Source: Argentina anserina
Lineage: Eukaryota > Streptophyta > Magnoliopsida > Rosales > Rosaceae
DNA: 64,000 bases
Assembly: GCF_933775445.1 (NCBI RefSeq)
Contig: NC_065877.1
Span: forward strand, 23,932,001 to 23,996,000
Direction: 5' to 3'
Below are positions 62,372-64,000 of the stretch, in pieces. Under the pieces are notes generated by a model that made no database searches, had not been told where the DNA came from, and saw only the letters and a list, made by a program, of their open reading frames with translations. A program made the translations under genes and the position numbers. How positions within the stretch are numbered: the first letter of the stretch is position 1; every line of letters starts with the position of its first letter.

Positions 62372-63814
62372 GATGACTGCCATTAAAAAATGTGAGACAT
62401 TGAGTACTGTGGCCTTTAATTTGTCTTTCCTTTCCTTCCTTTTCTTGTTCTTCCCTAGGAACATTCTCTGTTTTAACAGCGGAAGAGCCTGTCCTTTGAG
62501 TCGATTAGTTGTAGGAACTAGCAACCATATGTGAACACAACTTAGCCTGTTGTAATATTTTGGTTCTGTAATGATAAATGTATGAAGATGGTTATCTCAG
62601 TTGCAGTCTCTGGGAGCTCTTTTTCCTTACTCGTGCCTTGTCATAGACTAGTTTCACAAAACTTTGTTATTAAAGAGGAGTCTTAAATTCGTAGGTAATC
62701 GAAAGAGATTAGCTGATGGCATTGTTAGGTTGTGTCTGGTTCTTAGCGATGGAACTACATCAATTATTCATGTGCATACTTTTCTTTGATTGAAAACACT
62801 TCATTGCTGTTTCTGCTTCACATGTGTACGGGTTAACCTCTTCATGTATCTCACCATGGAAATGGAAGTTTCTCCAAATGTGATTTCGTTCGTTTCCATG
62901 TATTTCGTCGTTGATGTAGGAGTTTTGGTTCTTACAACATTTTCTCCATTTTATTTGCCTCCAAATTCAAGCAGCTCCATTTTCTTGAGAAACATCACGT
63001 TTGTTAAGCAATGGAAGAAAGCTTCCATTTACAGAACTTGCGGTCAACCTTGCCCTGCCCTTCTTTCCCGTTCTCATTGCCTTTCACAATTTTGGTCTCG
63101 TTCCCGTCCCTTTTAGCTGCATCAATTTCTTCCTTGCTGGATAATGTTGATCAATTACGAGTCACTGTTTCAATGACTCATTGCTGAGCTAAGCAGGACG
63201 CCTACATATGTTATCTATGTCATGTATACATATTTTTGAACTTTTGTATGTTTACAACAATAATCTAAGTCATGAGTCATGACTTCACATTCTCTGACCT
63301 TACTGTTGAGCTAGTAACGTTTTTGACCCTCAAATGATGATACTCACTTCTGCTACAAATCAAGGATGCATCCGCTGCTATGTTTTGACGTTTTTCGTTT
63401 CTTTTCTCTTTGGGCAATTTGACATTTGTAATTAGATATGAGAAAAATCCTAGTTTGCATGGCTTGTCTCTGTTTTATTTTTCTTTTGGGAGAAAAGTAC
63501 CCTGCTTGTCTCAAGGTGTAACAAATGCATAATAAGAATAAAGGAAGGAAGGGAAGATGAAATATATGAAATAAGATGGGTGAAATAGTGAATTGTATTT
63601 ATAAAGGACATATTCATAAGCAAATAGATTCGCCATACCAATTCGGCTTCTTATTGTATATTCTAAGTTTCTAACATAATCATTATCAGTATAATAGCCT
63701 GCTTCGACATTTAAAACAAATATAAATCGTTATCTGAAGTCATACCATCTAACCTGATCAGTACATAGACTTCCATATACATAATTTATACAGAATTACT
63801 GTATAATACCCCTA
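62372..63814. other. CENP-C 3' flank without a recognised gene
   Basis: The 3' untranslated region probably ends near 62580. A plus-strand frame at 62790-63116 has no motif and is broken on both sides. AT-rich sequence follows. Confidence 0.45.
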
Positions 63815-64000
63815 TTATTTATATGTACACGCGTCTATCAATACATGTGATTTATTCAGATCAAACTTCCCCAGAATCCATTGAATTTGTGAGTTGCGTT
63901 CCCCACCTTTACAGGCACTTTTGTACGTCTTCAGTTTTGAGTGAATGCATTGTTTTAATGCAGTAAGGTCTTGTCCAATTAATAGTTGCATTATTTGGCC
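63815..64000 (-). CDS. Possible last exon of a gene running off the right edge
   Basis: From the window edge, the minus strand stays open for 61 codons to TAA at 63817-63815 (for example QIMQLLIGQDLTALKQCI, SKLKTYKSACKGGER). Its codon texture is more protein-like than the surrounding DNA. I do not recognise the family. With only one partial exon it may also be chance or a mobile-element remnant. Confidence 0.25.
   Translation of the reverse strand, partial: GQIMQLLIGQDLTALKQCIHSKLKTYKSACKGGERNSQIQWILGKFDLNKSHVLIDACTYK

Overview
The window is nuclear DNA of a flowering plant. Genes are split by many introns with plant-type GT/AG junctions, the DNA is AT-rich, and mobile elements fill the space between genes. 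The gene content (plant NatA subunit, single-BRCT plant XRCC1, plant CENP-C, a FATB thioesterase relic) and a Cassandra element point to a eudicot. A member of the rose family is my guess, but the sequence alone does not prove it.

Four intact-looking gene models and one model with a frame break were rebuilt exon by exon. (1) 12090-13113 (+): two-exon LigB/DODA-like extradiol dioxygenase, 271 aa. (2) 20890-23395 (+): four-exon membrane RING-H2 ubiquitin ligase, 421 aa. (3) 25118-36907 (-): 26-exon NAA15, the auxiliary subunit of N-terminal acetyltransferase A; its model is 897 aa only if one extra base in exon 6 is discounted. (4) 47561-51221 (-): seven-exon XRCC1, 373 aa. (5) 58009-62371 (+): eleven-exon CENP-C, 675 aa, with its signature motif near the C-terminus. 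RING, NAA15 and XRCC1 appear to be an ancestral neighbourhood, since as I recall Arabidopsis has them as consecutive loci on chromosome 1. NAA15 acts at the ribosome, XRCC1 in base-excision and single-strand-break repair, and CENP-C at the inner kinetochore, so the cluster is shared by position and not by pathway.

The left 12 kb is accessory. A FATB-type acyl-ACP thioesterase gene on the minus strand is wrecked by frameshifts, a missing exon piece, a hAT-like element, a truncated Ty1/copia element, and probably another LTR at its 3' end. Beyond it are an unrecognised reading frame split by a Cassandra element (5S-bearing LTRs), a Mutator-like element with a hAT-like element nested in it, a PIF/Harbinger-like element and a SINE-like insertion. 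Many of these keep readable target-site duplications.

13-20 kb holds fold-back and inverted-repeat elements and a decayed LINE RNase H region. 37-47 kb holds a copia element lacking its integrase core, a solo LTR and gene relics. 51.8-54.9 kb holds a second, more decayed copy of the same copia family. 55-57.9 kb holds an inverted-repeat element and a 12-bp-period minisatellite inside an insertion next to the CENP-C promoter. I saw no new defence or metabolic system. The observations most worth checking are the NAA15 frame break, the patchwork insertion in NAA15 intron 15, a possible in-frame retained intron in CENP-C, and the repeat-rich insertion beside CENP-C.
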